In this document: positions 20,058 to 29,279 of the stretch, in pieces | How positions within the stretch are numbered: position 1 is the stretch's first letter | Layout of the letters: each line of letters begins with the position of its first letter | Assembly (NCBI GenBank): GCA_003278465.1 | Contig: QCFC01000003.1 | Location: 1 to 64,000 of the forward strand | Direction: 5' to 3' | Length of the DNA stretch: 64,000 bases | Source of the DNA: Prochlorococcus sp. AG-363-B04 | GTDB taxonomy: Bacteria > Cyanobacteriota > Cyanobacteriia > PCC-6307 > Cyanobiaceae | Program-made: the position numbers and the translations under genes | Notes under the pieces: model-generated | The model's database searches: none | What the model was told of the DNA's origin: nothing | What the model saw: the letters and a program-made list of their open reading frames with translations, nothing else

Positions 20058-21437
20058 CTAGTCCTCAGAAGCTCCAGCTATGGGGAAAAAGATAGTTAAT
20101 CCGCTATCTCGTCGATGAGTTAGCCATCCTCCCAAGCTCGCAAGAAGTCTCTGTGTGGCTGCTTGGCTGAGCTGCAAACTTCCGGTACTGGGATTCCAAC
20201 TCAGAACAGGTCCTAAATGAGAATTAAATTCAACTGAGGAAGATCGTTTGCCATGATCAGATTCAAGAGTAAGAATCTGAAGCTTTAAACGTAAGCCTGC
20301 AGGACGCAGGCTTAAAGAGATACTGGCTCCAGGAGCGAGGTCACGGCTACTCCTATCAATCAAGCCTCCTAACATAGGTTCAAGACGCTCCGCATCACTA
20401 AGAACCTTTGGTAAATCAGGAGTAATGTCCAGATGTAGCTGCAAACCTCGTCTTTCTAATTGCTGACTCCAGCCTGGATGGAGAATTTTCAACATATTTC
20501 CGAGATCTGTACTTGCCAACATCGAAGTTTCAATAGGCTGCCTTTGTAATTCAGCTGCATTAAAAATCAAGCCAAATCGATCAATTTGCTCAGTGCACTG
20601 CACATCAATTTGCTCTAAGCGACTCACTACAACATGCGGTAAATCCTTACGTCGCAAAATCGAACGAATAAGTGTCCTAATAGTGGCTAAAGGAGTACGG
20701 ACTTCATGAGTCAAAGCCTCCAAAAGCGTTATCTCTTCAGAGTTCTCTTGTACAGGATGAACAAAATCTGATGGATTTGGTAGCGCCTGAAGTGTAAGAC
20801 TTGTTGCCATCCCAGCCAATCTTTCAGAAAGTCTGGGCCAAAAAAGTTTCTCTAAGCGCGTATTGCTACTTAATTGGCCAAGTTCTGCAAGAGACTTACG
20901 AAGTTCTTGAGCTTGCTCTGGGTTCTCATGATTCAATCTAATATCTAACATTCGCAATAAATCACTCAAAGTTTCTGGATCACTCCGCATTATCAAATGC
21001 CGTCTTGTTGGCCCTCCTTGTAATGCAAGTGCTATTTGAACCTGAGGTGTAATAAGGATTAAAAGAGGATCATGTCCATCATCCTTTTGCAAAGGTAACC
21101 GCCTAAATAGAGAAACTTTTGATTTTCTTTGATCTTTAATAGAATCAACTCTGCCAGGCGGAAGAAAGCTACCCTGAAGTCTATGAAGGCTCTCTAATTC
21201 ATCAGGAGCCCAAACCCATCCTTGTAAACAATTAAGCAACCTTGGCTCATACAATGCGGGTAATGGAGATGCAAGCCAAATACCCTTAAGTGACTGAATT
21301 GGCAACAGAACATCATCTTGCAATACATCCAAAGCAGCCCACCACATTCTCCGTACAGCATTTTCATCTAGTCGGCCAGGCAAGACTCCTTCAGCCATCC
21401 TTTGTTGAATATCTATATGTGTTATTACTTCAGTCAC
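20058..21437 (-). CDS. Sensor histidine kinase with degenerate ATPase domain
   Basis: A 459-residue kinase-like protein. The H box HEVRTPLATIRT (His about 244) is intact and a dimerisation helix follows. The ATP-binding half is poor: LIDRSSRDL stands where the N box (NLxxNA) belongs, the DxGxG motif is absent, and LQLSQAATQRLLASLGG replaces GLGLA. The N-terminal 200 residues resemble no sensor I recognise. It lacks transmembrane segments, so it should be cytosolic. It overlaps rodA by 4 bp and lies near psaD. It may signal without kinase activity. Confidence 0.7.
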   Translation of the reverse strand: MTEVITHIDIQQRMAEGVLPGRLDENAVRRMWWAALDVLQDDVLLPIQSLKGIWLASPLPALYEPRLLNCLQGWVWAPDELESLHRLQGSFLPPGRVDSIKDQRKSKVSLFRRLPLQKDDGHDPLLILITPQVQIALALQGGPTRRHLIMRSDPETLSDLLRMLDIRLNHENPEQAQELRKSLAELGQLSSNTRLEKLFWPRLSERLAGMATSLTLQALPNPSDFVHPVQENSEEITLLEALTHEVRTPLATIRTLIRSILRRKDLPHVVVSRLEQIDVQCTEQIDRFGLIFNAAELQRQPIETSMLASTDLGNMLKILHPGWSQQLERRGLQLHLDITPDLPKVLSDAERLEPMLGGLIDRSSRDLAPGASISLSLRPAGLRLKLQILTLESDHGKRSSSVEFNSHLGPVLSWNPSTGSLQLSQAATQRLLASLGGWLTHRRDSGLTIFFPIAGASED

Positions 21438-22711
21438 CAGTTTCTGCGCTTAGTAAAACTTCTACGAGCTACTGAAAGGCATAGGCCTAACCCCATAAAA
21501 TTCATTAATAAAGCAGTTCGTCCATAACTCATAAAAGGTAAAGGAATGCCAGTCACTGGTCCTAAACCAATAGTCATGAAAATATTCACAACCACCTGAA
21601 ACATCACCATGGTGCCAAACCCAACAACCACAAGAGATTCGAAATCAGTAGGAGCTTGTCTTGCAATAGAAAGTAGGCGAAGCATAAATAAAACGAATCC
21701 AAAAACGACTAATAAACTGCCTATAAAACCTGTTTCTTCACCTAATGCACTAAAAATAAAATCTGTATGCTGCTCCGGAATGAAGCGCAATTTAGTTAAG
21801 TTCCCCTGCATAAGTCCTGCACCTAATAGGCCACCTGAACCTATTCCAATAGTGCTTTGTAAAAGATGATATCCACCACCTAAAGGATCCTGAGTTGGAT
21901 CAAGAAAAAGAACTAAACGATCTCTCTGATAATCCTTTAATCCATATTCCCAAATCAAAGGTGTCAAAAAAGCTATAAGAATTTGCACGCCCATAATTAA
22001 TGGAACTACAACTTTTTTCAATGGCAAAGATCTATAAGCCAAAAAACCCATTAACGGGATCCAAAATGCTAAAGCCCATGGCAAAAGACTTACAATTAAA
22101 GAAGTCAAAAAAGCAGAAATAACTAATAGCAACCATTCCAAAGGCACCCCCGACCAATAAATCATCGTTAGAAGCAATACACCGAAAACTAATGATGTAC
22201 CAAGGTCTGGCTGTATAAAAACCAATACCCAAGGTAAGAAAATAACAGCTAGTGGTCTAAATAAATCACTCAATCTATCCACGGGATGTTTATCTAAAAT
22301 AGCTGCCAAAACAAGAATCATTACCAACTTCGAAAACTCTGATGGTTGTAAATTAATTCCACCAATACTCAACCAACGCTGTGCCCCGAGAGCAGAAGTA
22401 CCTACAAAACGGACCGCAACCAAACTGGAAATTGATAGAAAATAAAAAGGAATCAATAGAGGTCTCAACTTCTGAATAGGAATCCTTGCTAAAGCAAAGG
22501 CAATCACAATTCCAATTCCTGCTGTTATCCAATGGTGATACCAATCTGCATAATTCGCTTGTCGCTGGGTACTAGCAATCAGAATTCCAGATAACAGAAC
22601 CATCAAGGAAGGGATGGCCCACAAAATCAGATGAGCATAAAATCTTTTGCTAAGAGACCATGGGAAACGAGAAATAATTCCAGTACGCCTTAGAACTGGA
22701 CTTGATTTCAT
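21434..22711 (-). CDS. rodA: Rod-shape/peptidoglycan polymerase RodA
   Basis: SEDS-family glycosyltransferase that polymerises lipid II at the lateral wall. The 425 residues contain about ten membrane spans and the family motifs QPDLGTSLVF, FIPEQHTDFIFSALGEE and GIPLPFMSYGRTALLMNF. RodA versus FtsW is judged from general pattern and gene context. It starts right after mrp (3 bp) and overlaps the kinase gene by 4 bp. Confidence 0.92.
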   Translation of the reverse strand: MKSSPVLRRTGIISRFPWSLSKRFYAHLILWAIPSLMVLLSGILIASTQRQANYADWYHHWITAGIGIVIAFALARIPIQKLRPLLIPFYFLSISSLVAVRFVGTSALGAQRWLSIGGINLQPSEFSKLVMILVLAAILDKHPVDRLSDLFRPLAVIFLPWVLVFIQPDLGTSLVFGVLLLTMIYWSGVPLEWLLLVISAFLTSLIVSLLPWALAFWIPLMGFLAYRSLPLKKVVVPLIMGVQILIAFLTPLIWEYGLKDYQRDRLVLFLDPTQDPLGGGYHLLQSTIGIGSGGLLGAGLMQGNLTKLRFIPEQHTDFIFSALGEETGFIGSLLVVFGFVLFMLRLLSIARQAPTDFESLVVVGFGTMVMFQVVVNIFMTIGLGPVTGIPLPFMSYGRTALLMNFMGLGLCLSVARRSFTKRRNW

Positions 22712-22713
22712 TA

Positions 22714-23790
22714 CTAATTAATCACTGAAATATATTCCTGAACTTGACTTGCCAGGTCAAAAAAAGCCTTAGCACTAAAGGAATCTGGCCGACTAAGAAC
22801 AATGGGTTTCCCTTCATTTCCACCTTCTTGAACTGGCATTTCCATTGGAACCTTAACCAGTAGCCTTACGTTATTTTCCAACGCTAGCTGCTCTCCACCA
22901 CCCTCACCAAAAATTGCATAACTTTTTTCTGGTAAATCAGGTGGGATAAAAGAACTCATATTTTCTACAACACCTATGACAGGTACGTCCATCTGCAAAA
23001 ACATTGCAAGACCTCTTTGAGCATCTTGAAGTGAAACCATCTGGGGTGTAGTTACGATGAGAGCACCAGCCATTGGCACTGACTGAGCAAGGGATAATTG
23101 AGCGTCTCCAGTTCCTGGTGGGAGATCAACAACAAGAACATCTCGTTCTCCCCAAGCTGCTTGATAAAGGAATTGTCGAATAATGCCATTCAGCATTGGG
23201 CCGCGCCAAACAACAGGTTGTTTTTCCTCAATTAGCAACCCCATAGAAACCATGCCAATCCCACAAGTTTCGATAGGGATAATGACTTGTTCATTCCCAG
23301 TTCCACTCACCTCTGGAAGACAATTCACCACTCCAAGCATTGTTGGTGTATTCGGGCCATAGATATCTGCATCCAATAAACCAACCTTGAGTCCTTCTTG
23401 AGCAAGAGCACATGCCAAGTTGACAGCAACTGTGCTCTTACCTACGCCACCTTTGCCACTACTTACTGCGATCACGTGCTTTACACCTTCAATAAGCTGA
23501 CGCTGTGGAAGCGATCCATGACCTGCCTGTCCTATTGGTGCTTGAGAATTAGAATTACCAATCTCAATCTGTACATCTCTAATGCCAGGAAGACCTTGAA
23601 GAGATTGAGTAATTTCTTGAGCGATACGATCTCTCTGATTATTTGCAAAAGCAGGAACGCTTAAACGAACAATCACTCTCGGCAATTCAATACGAATTCG
23701 ATCAATCCATCCAATTTCCAAAGCTGAACGACCACTCCCAGAGTCTGTAATACCCTTCAGTGCTTCTTTTGCCTCTTGGGCGGTTACCAT
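22714..23790 (-). CDS. mrp: Mrp/ApbC iron-sulfur cluster carrier
   Basis: P-loop ATPase that carries and transfers Fe-S clusters. N-terminal DUF59 (MIP18-like) domain in residues 1-80, then the deviant Walker A SGKGGVGKST near 111-120, switch DLPPGTGDAQ and VVENMS. The usual C-terminal CxxC cluster ligands are not obvious: the corresponding stretch reads NMSSFIPPDLPEKSYAIFG, with no Cys, as in many cyanobacterial copies. Length 358. It is first of a run with rodA and the histidine kinase, divergent from hemF. Confidence 0.93.
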   Translation of the reverse strand: MVTAQEAKEALKGITDSGSGRSALEIGWIDRIRIELPRVIVRLSVPAFANNQRDRIAQEITQSLQGLPGIRDVQIEIGNSNSQAPIGQAGHGSLPQRQLIEGVKHVIAVSSGKGGVGKSTVAVNLACALAQEGLKVGLLDADIYGPNTPTMLGVVNCLPEVSGTGNEQVIIPIETCGIGMVSMGLLIEEKQPVVWRGPMLNGIIRQFLYQAAWGERDVLVVDLPPGTGDAQLSLAQSVPMAGALIVTTPQMVSLQDAQRGLAMFLQMDVPVIGVVENMSSFIPPDLPEKSYAIFGEGGGEQLALENNVRLLVKVPMEMPVQEGGNEGKPIVLSRPDSFSAKAFFDLASQVQEYISVIN

Positions 23791-23905
23791 GCCTAATCGT
23801 GAAATTCCTTAGATCCTAAACAGATGACCTAGTGGCCTACGCTGAAGAATGAAGTGAAGTGACCACTTAAGAAAAAGTTCAAAACAATTCTCTACCTATT
23901 CAGTC

Positions 23906-25009
23906 ATGATCCGTTCATTTTTTCAAAAAGCCATAAATTCAAATAAAACGCTGAACAAAGAATCCGAGAAAGCTCAACTTAATTATTCACTCCCCCCAAA
24001 AGATTCACGCTCAAAGGCACGAGAATTAGTTCTTAATCTTCAAGATGAAATATGTACTGGACTTGAAAATATAGATGGCAAAGGACGTTTTCATGAAGAG
24101 AGCTGGGAGCGCCCTGAAGGAGGCGGCGGAAGATCTCGTGTCATGCGTGAAGGCAATATTTTTGAACAAGGTGGTGTCAATTTCTCAGAAGTACATGGAA
24201 GGGAATTACCTCCTTCAATTCTTAATCAACGACCAGAAGCAAAAGGACATCCTTGGTTTGCCACAGGTACCTCCATGGTGCTACATCCACACAACCCTTA
24301 TATCCCAACTGTTCATCTCAATTATCGTTACTTCGAAGCTGGACCAGTTTGGTGGTTTGGGGGTGGAGCTGATTTAACCCCTTTCTACCCATATTTAGAG
24401 GATGCAAGACATTTCCATAAAACTCATAAGCAAGCCTGTGACTCAGTAAGCCCTGAATTTCACAAAGTTTTTAAGCCTTGGTGTGACGAATATTTCTTCC
24501 TAAAACATCGAGGAGAAACCCGAGGAATTGGTGGGATCTTTTATGACTATCAAGATGGTTCAGGAGTTTTATATAAAGGTCCAGATCCAAATGGACCTGC
24601 TGCAAAAATCTCTAACGAAATAGGGAAAAGTACCAAAAACTGGGAGCAACTTTTTAATTTAGCCAATGCCTGTGGCAATGCTTTCCTTCCTTCTTACTGT
24701 CCAATTATTGAAAAGCGGAAAAATCAAAATTATGGAGCAAAAGAAAGAGAATTTCAACTTTATCGTCGGGGACGTTATGTCGAGTTCAATTTGGTTTGGG
24801 ACAGAGGAACTATTTTCGGACTACAAACCAATGGCCGCACTGAATCAATCCTAATGTCATTGCCGCCTCTCGCGCGATGGGAATATGGATATATTGCCAA
24901 CCCTGGTTCCCGAGAAGCTTTGCTAACAGAAGTCTTTACTAAACCGCAAAATTGGTTTGATGATGTCAGTCTCGAAGAAAAATGTCGAGAATATCAAGCC
25001 TTTAATTAA
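23906..25009 (+). CDS. hemF: Oxygen-dependent coproporphyrinogen III oxidase
   Basis: Aerobic oxidative decarboxylation of coproporphyrinogen III in heme/chlorophyll synthesis. The 367-residue protein has [34 protein letters not shown], the GIGGIFYDY motif and [16 protein letters not shown], all diagnostic. Typical length. It ends 4 bp into the convergent amidase-like gene. Confidence 0.98.
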   Translation: MIRSFFQKAINSNKTLNKESEKAQLNYSLPPKDSRSKARELVLNLQDEICTGLENIDGKGRFHEESWERPEGGGGRSRVMREGNIFEQGGVNFSEVHGRELPPSILNQRPEAKGHPWFATGTSMVLHPHNPYIPTVHLNYRYFEAGPVWWFGGGADLTPFYPYLEDARHFHKTHKQACDSVSPEFHKVFKPWCDEYFFLKHRGETRGIGGIFYDYQDGSGVLYKGPDPNGPAAKISNEIGKSTKNWEQLFNLANACGNAFLPSYCPIIEKRKNQNYGAKEREFQLYRRGRYVEFNLVWDRGTIFGLQTNGRTESILMSLPPLARWEYGYIANPGSREALLTEVFTKPQNWFDDVSLEEKCREYQAFN

Positions 25010-25782
25010 GAAAAATTTTCATTCGAAAAAGCTACTAAAAATGCATCAATAATCTTCTGAGAAATCAACTTAACCGTAGACTTTCTAGATAGTGAATTAC
25101 GAAGTTTACGCTCTAAGTCTCCCTCCAACTTCCCAATTTCAAGAATTCTAATTCCTCTTCGAGGTGCTCCAAGACCACCTCTAAATAATAATGGATATCT
25201 TCCAAAGCTAATAGCTAAACTCTCATCCAAAGTATTTAGTTTAGTAGAGACAGCTGGAATTAAACCTGATCCAAATCCATATTTTCCATAAGCATCAAAA
25301 TGTATCTCAAGGGTATAACCACCCTTACTGGCGTGTTGAGATCCAACTGACCAATTTGTTCTGGGATCCTTCTCATTAATAATTTTTCTAATACCTGGGT
25401 CATATGAAGAGATATTGAAACCATATTTCCTCCCAAGCTTTACAACCTCATCACAAATCCAAAGATTCCAAAACAGTTCATCTCGCATAGTTGGATCCAT
25501 TGGACTGGCCCCCATCAAATCAACTGCTTCTCCAGCAGTACCAGCTCCATTCATATTTTGCGAATCAGCATGACCTGCCATCAGAAGAATTGGTATCGAC
25601 GATTTCACTTTTAAATACCCTCCCCAATATGCAGGAAGTTCAACCCGGCGACCAGTTAAGGAATCTTGATTATCAAGACCAATACGCTGTTTTAAATGAG
25701 ATGAATTAAATAAACCAAAGAGTAAACCTATTGGTATGAGAATAAAAGTAACCTTTTTGAGTAAACTCAGAGAAACAAACAT
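25006..25782 (-). CDS. Putative N-acetylmuramoyl-L-alanine amidase
   Basis: A 258-residue exported or membrane-anchored protein: one hydrophobic segment near the N-terminus (about residues 7-23), then a domain with [11 protein letters not shown], a Glu in the GEAVDLMG region, LEIHFDAYG and [10 protein letters not shown]. The His / Glu / His / Glu series resembles the zinc ligands and catalytic Glu of Amidase_3, which removes stem peptides from peptidoglycan. This is pattern matching; overall similarity to characterised amidases is not obvious. Confidence 0.55.
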   Translation of the reverse strand: MFVSLSLLKKVTFILIPIGLLFGLFNSSHLKQRIGLDNQDSLTGRRVELPAYWGGYLKVKSSIPILLMAGHADSQNMNGAGTAGEAVDLMGASPMDPTMRDELFWNLWICDEVVKLGRKYGFNISSYDPGIRKIINEKDPRTNWSVGSQHASKGGYTLEIHFDAYGKYGFGSGLIPAVSTKLNTLDESLAISFGRYPLLFRGGLGAPRRGIRILEIGKLEGDLERKLRNSLSRKSTVKLISQKIIDAFLVAFSNENFS

Positions 25783-25785
25783 TAA

Positions 25786-26340
25786 TCAAATCGGAGACGA
25801 AACAAGAGATCCATTACTTACCAAATTAAGACTACTAGATAATTCTGATTCAAGTGCAATGAGCTCATCTCGATGAGCTCTCAATCGAAGCATGCTCCCC
25901 TCTCCTTCTTTAATACTCATTAAACGTAGTTCCACAAATTCCTCTCTTTTAGCTCTACGGTGATACACAAATCCGGCAAAAGGTCCAAAACAAATAAGCA
26001 ACAATGGCCACCATTCCAAAACTGGATACAACTGCTTAATAACTAAACCAAGGCAACCAGCTCCCAGGCCACCGAGCATTGATAAAAATATTGCTAACGG
26101 TCTACTAGACTCAACTTCCCCAATAAACCTTAAAGTTTGCCTTTCCGCATTACCTCCATCACGTTTCCAGCCTCTTGCTTCCAGCCAAAGAGTTAATCCA
26201 TTCAAAATTTCTAATGGAGGCCGAGGGGACTGTATATCAATTACAGTAGTTCTATCTTTGGATGCAGCCCTGAGGAAAAATACCAATCCAATGGTCAGAA
26301 GTAATGTAAGCAATAACGTAGAAGAAAGGACCGATTGCAT
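25786..26340 (-). CDS. Complex C (cyt b6f heme c) assembly factor, CCB2/CCB4-like
   Basis: About 184 residues with a hydrophobic N-terminal span (residues 5-22), the segment FFLRAASKDRT, two further spans (about 85-125) and a C-terminal soluble helix. This layout fits the DUF2930 / cofactor-assembly-of-complex-C subunit B family, which helps attach heme ci to cytochrome b6. An upstream ATG at 26358 adds six residues; I prefer the inner one, which starts at the hydrophobic segment. Family assignment is from memory of the motif. Confidence 0.65.
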   Translation of the reverse strand: MQSVLSSTLLLTLLLTIGLVFFLRAASKDRTTVIDIQSPRPPLEILNGLTLWLEARGWKRDGGNAERQTLRFIGEVESSRPLAIFLSMLGGLGAGCLGLVIKQLYPVLEWWPLLLICFGPFAGFVYHRRAKREEFVELRLMSIKEGEGSMLRLRAHRDELIALESELSSSLNLVSNGSLVSSPI

Positions 26341-26608
26341 ATACAACTCTAATGGCAATATAATTGTTCATTATAATCGCTAGCAAGATAGAGACTGATT
26401 AATTTATTAAGAAAAAAGATTTTAAAGATAGTAATTAAAAATAGGCCAGCTCCTACCTCAAAAAGTCAAAACATGTATTAAGCATCCTAGGTAGTTATGT
26501 AATTTAATTGACTCGTGAAATGCTTAAATAAAATCTTTTTCTACTGACTCTGCACATTGCAGATTAGATATTCTAAAATTGAGTTACTTCAAAGAAAGCG
26601 TTCCAATC

Positions 26609-27253
26609 ATGACTAGCTTCCCAGAAAAACCTAAAAACTTTTTTGCACTAGAGCGTGATCTGAATGAAGAGTGGTACAGAAAATATAGTACGTCAAAGGC
26701 ATTAGCTATTGATACTGAAACCATGGGTCTAGTTCATGGTCGAGACCGTCTTTGTTTAATACAAATATGCGATGAATCAGACAATGTTATATGTATCAAG
26801 ATAGCCAAAGGCCAAACTGAATCTCCTTACATAAAAGATCTACTAGAAAATAATGCAATCGAAAAAGTCTTTCATTTTGCCAGGTTTGATGTGGCTGCTC
26901 TCTCAAGTGGTCTAAATATTTCTGTTCAAAATATCTTCTGCACTAAAATCGCAAGTAAAATTGCCAGAACCTACACTCCAAGACATGGATTAAAAGACCT
27001 TGTAATGGATTTGGTTGGAATCGAGCTTGATAAGAAATCACAATGCAGTGACTGGGGCCGTGTCGATGAATTAACAGACTGTCAACTGGCTTATGCAGGG
27101 AATGATGTTCGTTTTCTTCTAAGTGCAAAAAATCGCTTAAAGAAAATGCTCGCCAGAGAAGAGCGTTTAGAATTAGCCAATAGGTGTTTTAAATGTATTC
27201 CAGTATTAGCAGATCTAGATAGGCTTAAATTTAATCAGATTTTTGAACACTAA
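26609..27253 (+). CDS. rnd: Ribonuclease D-type 3'-5' exonuclease
   Basis: DEDD-family exonuclease that trims RNA 3' ends. With the ATG at 26609, the ALAIDTETMGL motif (Asp35, Glu37) is near the N-terminus, followed by VFHFARFDVAAL and CQLAYAGNDVRFL, the DEDDy third motif with Tyr and Asp. At 214 residues it contains only the catalytic domain; the HRDC domains of E. coli RNase D are missing, as usual for cyanobacterial copies. A TTG at 26579 is in frame but less likely. Confidence 0.9.
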   Translation: MTSFPEKPKNFFALERDLNEEWYRKYSTSKALAIDTETMGLVHGRDRLCLIQICDESDNVICIKIAKGQTESPYIKDLLENNAIEKVFHFARFDVAALSSGLNISVQNIFCTKIASKIARTYTPRHGLKDLVMDLVGIELDKKSQCSDWGRVDELTDCQLAYAGNDVRFLLSAKNRLKKMLAREERLELANRCFKCIPVLADLDRLKFNQIFEH

Positions 27254-27268
27254 GGTAACAAAATACAT

Positions 27269-27538
27269 TTAATCTTCAACCATAAAATTCTCATCCTCAG
27301 CCAGGGCAGTTAAAAGCTTATCCAACTCACTAGCTGGCGTATTTTCAGTATCCTGAATAGAAGAATGAGCAGCCTTTAAAAGACCTTCTGCAATATTTTT
27401 CCTTGAAGAAAGATCATTTATACCTTTCTTTGCAGCCGCGATCTCAACTTTTTTTCTAGCTGAAGCCAAGCTGATACTTAAACAACTTGCCAACTCTGCG
27501 CAAAGTTTCAAATAAGCCTGATCATGCATTGTTGCCAT
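27269..27538 (-). CDS. Conserved small cyanobacterial protein
   Basis: An 89-residue soluble protein, mostly helical, with a basic helix ASARKKVEIAAAKKG and an acidic C-terminus (ALAEDENFMVED). I do not recognise a named domain. The inner Met (MHDQ, 27529) is also a good start. It is convergent with rnd and reads in the same direction as the LpxB-related gene upstream. Confidence 0.65.
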   Translation of the reverse strand: MATMHDQAYLKLCAELASCLSISLASARKKVEIAAAKKGINDLSSRKNIAEGLLKAAHSSIQDTENTPASELDKLLTALAEDENFMVED

Positions 27539-27588
27539 AAATCTTTAAAATTTAGATAAAGTCTAAGCCTAAGGAATATTCAACATCC

Positions 27589-28869
27589 TTAAGATATAGC
27601 TACCCCAATCAAAAGTTGCGAAATCATTTCAGCTAACGCAATACTTCCGCCAGCTGAACCCATACGACCAAATCCCACAGAACCCAAGTGTTCACAAAAC
27701 TTCCTTTCTTTGAGAAGTAATTGCAGTCGCTGAACCATGATCTCTTGTGTTCGACATGGAATTACTGCTCCACCTAATAGACGACTTTGCCTTAAAGCAA
27801 AGCTCTCCTTAAATTGAGGTCCCGAACCTGGAAAAGAAAGAGCAGGAATACCAAGTCCCACTAGTTGCTCAGTAGCAGTTCCTGCCGTAGTAAGCCCCAC
27901 TTCAGTCCATCTCGCCCAACGAGAAAATTGCCCAGATCCAATCAACAACAAATTAGATCCCTTCTGCCAACTAGCCTGCACACCAACAGCCTCACAAGGA
28001 GAAGAACAAGGCATATATCCAGCTTCTCTTACTAATTGTTCAATCTGGCTCAAAGTAGGTTCTGAACTAAGCGCAACCAGTACAGCCAATGAAGAATCAA
28101 CATTCAAATTATCTACTACATTAAGTAAGCGGCTGAAATTAATGCCTGCTTCTGGCATTCGACTACCACAAAGTAATAAAAGGCGACGATAAGCATATAA
28201 AGAATGAGGCAAGTCTTCTTTCAGGAGACCATCCATCATCGGATTGCCTGGAGCATAAGCTTTAATTCCATAACGTTTTAATCCTCTTGCTGTTAAGCGA
28301 TCACGCATTGCAACTAATTGACAGCGTGGAGAACGCATCAAACCACATTCCCATAATTCCCACTCTGTACCTTTCAAGCAGTGATAATGATCGCTGAGAG
28401 AAGTTCCAGGTCCACTTCTCCAGGTGTAATCGCTTTTAGGAGTACCGATGAAGCCATAAATAGCCCCACTACTCCATGCCAAAAACAAGGGAAACAAATC
28501 TCCCACTGCAAGAACATATTGGCCTTTACGAGCTGCATCTCGTACACAACGCCACTGCTTCCATGTGTTTTCAAAGAGTCCAGATGCTATGTCTGCAACT
28601 AATGCCTGAAAACTTTGATTACTAAAGCCTCCACTTGGTAAGCGAGAACGAGGACCATTTCGCTTAAGCCAACCTGCAGAAATGGCCAAATCAAATACTT
28701 TCCCCTCTCCTACAAGGGGTAACACTTCAAGAATGAGATCAGGACATAGCTGATGTAATGCTTCTAGCACTCTCATTGCTATCACATCCTCACCGTGTCC
28801 ATTTGAAAGCACCAACAAAGAGTTATCAAGGTCGCTGATACGATCCAGTTGATGGAATTCACTTTTCAT
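27589..28869 (-). CDS. Lipid-A-disaccharide synthase-related protein
   Basis: A GT-B-like protein of the cyanobacterial family related to LpxB (about 420 residues), with LLVLSNGHGEDVIAM at the N-terminus and GTATEQLVGLGIPALSFPG in the C-terminal donor half. Its acceptor is unknown. The reading frame stays open upstream through the antisense strand of tRNA-Cys to 29025, but ATG 28869, just before NSLLVLSNG, fits the family start. The upstream extension is partly element DNA (see the peptide entry at 28924-29025). Confidence 0.82.
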   Translation of the reverse strand: MKSEFHQLDRISDLDNSLLVLSNGHGEDVIAMRVLEALHQLCPDLILEVLPLVGEGKVFDLAISAGWLKRNGPRSRLPSGGFSNQSFQALVADIASGLFENTWKQWRCVRDAARKGQYVLAVGDLFPLFLAWSSGAIYGFIGTPKSDYTWRSGPGTSLSDHYHCLKGTEWELWECGLMRSPRCQLVAMRDRLTARGLKRYGIKAYAPGNPMMDGLLKEDLPHSLYAYRRLLLLCGSRMPEAGINFSRLLNVVDNLNVDSSLAVLVALSSEPTLSQIEQLVREAGYMPCSSPCEAVGVQASWQKGSNLLLIGSGQFSRWARWTEVGLTTAGTATEQLVGLGIPALSFPGSGPQFKESFALRQSRLLGGAVIPCRTQEIMVQRLQLLLKERKFCEHLGSVGFGRMGSAGGSIALAEMISQLLIGVAIS

Positions 28870-28872
28870 CGT

Positions 28873-28943
28873 GGCGGCATGGCCAAGTGGTAAGGCAGAG
28901 GATTGCAAATCCTTTATCCCCAGTTCGAATCTGGGTGCCGCCT
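28873..28943 (+). tRNA. tRNA-Cys (anticodon GCA), integration target
   Basis: Acceptor GGCGGCA pairs with TGCCGCC, the anticodon loop is TTGCAAA within AGGAT/ATCCT, the T arm is CCCAGTTCGAATCTGGG. The last 20 bases of the tRNA plus 11 bases beyond are repeated exactly 6.58 kb away at 35506-35536, so this gene is the integration site of the element to its right and its 3' end is element-supplied. The tRNA lies antisense to the 5' extension of the LpxB-related frame. Confidence 0.97.
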
Positions 28944-28954
28944 TCTTACCTTTC
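28924..28954. repeat. attL: 31-bp direct repeat at tRNA-Cys 3' end
   Basis: Begins in the T loop (TTCGAATCTGGG), runs through the acceptor 3' strand and ends CTTACCTTTC. It is identical to 35506-35536; sequences diverge immediately outside, except for weaker similarity on the right side of each copy. Confidence 0.93.
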
Positions 28955-29025
28955 TTCACTCCAATTCCTGTAATCAGTTGCAGGAACTCAATTATTAGGT
29001 CTCGCTTTCTTATTCTTTTCGCCAT
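28924..29025 (-). CDS. Basic att-overlapping peptide, element left end
   Basis: From ATG 29025 the frame encodes MAKRIRKRDLIIEFLQ, then a basic stretch ending KKGKKAAPRFE inside the att core. In the integrated state it continues antisense through tRNA-Cys into the LpxB-related frame; in the excised circle the right arm would supply GGIKE and a stop (39 residues). A homologous copy at 35488-35595 differs almost only synonymously, which argues for real coding. No Shine-Dalgarno is visible; the tandem 11-bp repeats lie just upstream. Coordinates give the element-encoded part only. Confidence 0.45.
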
Positions 29026-29031
29026 CTAAAA

Positions 29032-29100
29032 CGGTAGGAAAGCGGTAGGAAAGTTTTATATCTGATTCGACCTGCCCAGATATAACTTCATTTTCCTACC
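29032..29100. repeat. Left-arm recombinase sites: 11-bp tandem pair plus inverted copy
   Basis: CGGTAGGAAAG occurs twice without gap (29032-29042, 29043-29053), and the inverted form TTTTCCTACC at 29091-29100. The word GGTAGGAAA recurs at the right end with the same two-plus-one design. The position between att core and element genes fits arm-type sites of a lambda-like integrase; binding is inferred. Confidence 0.7.
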
Positions 29101-29150
29101 TCCAAGGCAATAAAGCAAAAAAAATACCTTCCCTCAACACAAGCGTCCAT

Positions 29151-29279
29151 TTACTTGCTCTGATAGTCAGCAGCAATTAAATCTGCCAAATGGTTTTCTG
29201 GTTTCTTCCCTGCTTTCTTTGATCTCTCTAAAAGCATCTGGTAATAAACAGGATTCACTTTTACTTGTTTCATACTCAT
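29151..29279 (-). CDS. Small ribbon-helix-helix-like protein
   Basis: A 42-residue protein beginning MSMKQVKVNPVYYQMLLERS. An N-terminal beta-strand-like KQVKVNP followed by two predicted helices (YYQMLLERSKKAG; PENHLADLIAADYQ) matches the CopG/Arc ribbon-helix-helix plan, a DNA-binding fold often used by small plasmid and phage regulators. Its ATG overlaps the stop of the upstream gene (ATGA), so the pair is translationally coupled. It could regulate the recombinases or act as a directionality factor; that is inference. Confidence 0.5.
   Translation of the reverse strand: MSMKQVKVNPVYYQMLLERSKKAGKKPENHLADLIAADYQSK

Noticed and set aside
28870-29025. N-terminal extension of the LpxB-related protein through tRNA-Cys
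   Set aside because: The extension is antisense tRNA plus mobile-element DNA, and the family start fits ATG 28869. It is kept only as a separate short peptide candidate.
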